This document shows, one piece after another, positions 14,446-14,739 of a stretch of 14,739 bases of DNA (the first letter of the stretch is position 1; each line of letters begins with the position of its first letter). This stretch comes from Bacteroidales bacterium (GTDB lineage: Bacteria; Bacteroidota; Bacteroidia; Bacteroidales; UBA12077): the NCBI GenBank assembly GCA_030156305.1, contig JASGMZ010000050.1, forward strand, positions 1-14,739, in the 5' to 3' direction. A model generated the notes under the pieces. The model made no database searches, was not told the DNA's origin, and worked only from the letters and a program-made list of their open reading frames with translations. The position numbers and the translations under genes are program-made.

Positions 14446-14739
14446 ATGGATAATTATTATTTCTACATAATTTATTCACAGCAATTAGATAAATATTATA
14501 TAGGCCATACTTCGGATATAGAAGAAAGATTACGTAAACACAATTCCAACCATAAAGGATTTACCGGAAAAGCGAATGATTGGGCAGTTGTTTATACAGA
14601 AATTTACCCTACAAAAGAATTAGCCTATGCCAGGGAACGAGAAGTAAAGAAATGGAAGAGCAAAGTGAGGATAACAAAATTAATAATGAGAAACGGTTCA
14701 GAGCATCCCGACGGACAAGTCGGGAGGGTCACTGGTTCG
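14446..14739 (+). CDS. GIY-YIG nuclease family protein (3' end beyond window)
   Basis: 98 codons are open from ATG 14446 to the window edge with no stop. The small single-domain GIY-YIG fold is clear. YFYIIYS (5-11) stands for the GIY strand, KYYIGHTSDIEERLRKHN (17-34) has the YIG motif plus conserved Arg/His, and AYAREREVKKWKS (60-72) supplies the likely catalytic Glu66. These resemble the stand-alone URI/YhbQ-like GIY-YIG proteins that are abundant in Bacteroidota. From residue 84 on the protein is encoded by tRNA-Val-like DNA, giving GSEHPDGQVGRVTGS; continuing the tRNA T arm would add Asn-Pro-Val. The gene starts 25 nt after the tRNA terminator and has no visible TAnnTTTG promoter. Function as a homing or repeat-mobilising nuclease is inference. 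Confidence 0.85.
   Translation, partial: MDNYYFYIIYSQQLDKYYIGHTSDIEERLRKHNSNHKGFTGKANDWAVVYTEIYPTKELAYAREREVKKWKSKVRITKLIMRNGSEHPDGQVGRVTGS
14695..14739 (+). repeat. tRNA-Val-like 3' module fused to the GIY-YIG reading frame
   Basis: GGTTCAGAGCA (14695-14705) equals the tRNA-Val D loop and 3' D stem. TCCCGACGGACAAGTCGGGA (14706-14725) is a 7-bp hairpin with a six-base loop in place of the anticodon arm. GGGTCACTGGTTCG (14726-14739) equals the tRNA-Val variable loop, 5' T stem and T-loop start. Unlike the array units, this copy keeps T-arm sequence but lacks the 5' acceptor strand. The window stops inside the T loop, so whether a full 3' acceptor strand follows is unseen. Confidence 0.9.

Overview
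The window looks like a chromosomal segment of a member of the Bacteroidota. It is AT-rich and carries a PorP/SprF-like protein and a GldJ-like lipoprotein, both parts of the type IX secretion/gliding machinery found only in that phylum. Several promoter candidates match the Bacteroidota -7 consensus TAnnTTTG. An assignment to Bacteroidia/Marinilabiliales-like bacteria is only an impression from protein style.

Layout. (1) 1-210: no gene; a short GC-richer left edge, then AT-rich spacer. (2) 211-4760, plus strand: porP-like, gldJ-like, an intrinsic terminator, murF and inorganic pyrophosphatase. This block joins surface secretion to peptidoglycan synthesis. (3) 4752-11634, minus strand, seven tightly packed genes read right to left: phoH (PIN + PhoH ATPase), a SixA-like histidine phosphatase, a Ppx/GppA phosphatase, mtaB (tRNA ms2t6A37 methylthiotransferase), an inositol-monophosphatase-family enzyme, an LpxL-type acyltransferase and a GT2 glycosyltransferase. 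The last two suggest lipid A or envelope glycolipid work; phoH and mtaB are RNA-related; ppx suggests polyphosphate or (p)ppGpp metabolism. (4) 11723-13558, plus strand: a small nitroreductase and folC. (5) 13559-14739: the unusual part.

The right end holds a good Bacteroidota-type promoter (13585-13614), then seven tandem units (13653-14305, mostly 96 nt), a complete tRNA-Val(UAC) gene (14306-14380), an intrinsic terminator (14393-14421) and a GIY-YIG nuclease ORF that runs off the window (14446-). Each unit begins with the 5' end of that same tRNA-Val. In six of seven the 5' strand of the D stem is replaced by an 18-nt perfect palindrome. In all seven the anticodon arm is replaced by another hairpin with the same TCCCGA/TCGGGA ends. 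The T arm and the 3' acceptor strand are absent. The 3' end of the GIY-YIG ORF is itself made of the complementary piece: D-loop sequence, the same kind of hairpin in place of the anticodon arm, and then the tRNA-Val T arm. The nuclease's C-terminus is therefore translated from tRNA-derived DNA. The best reading is a tRNA-Val-targeting or tRNA-derived repeat family linked to a GIY-YIG nuclease. Its transcription as one long tRNA precursor is predicted, not shown.
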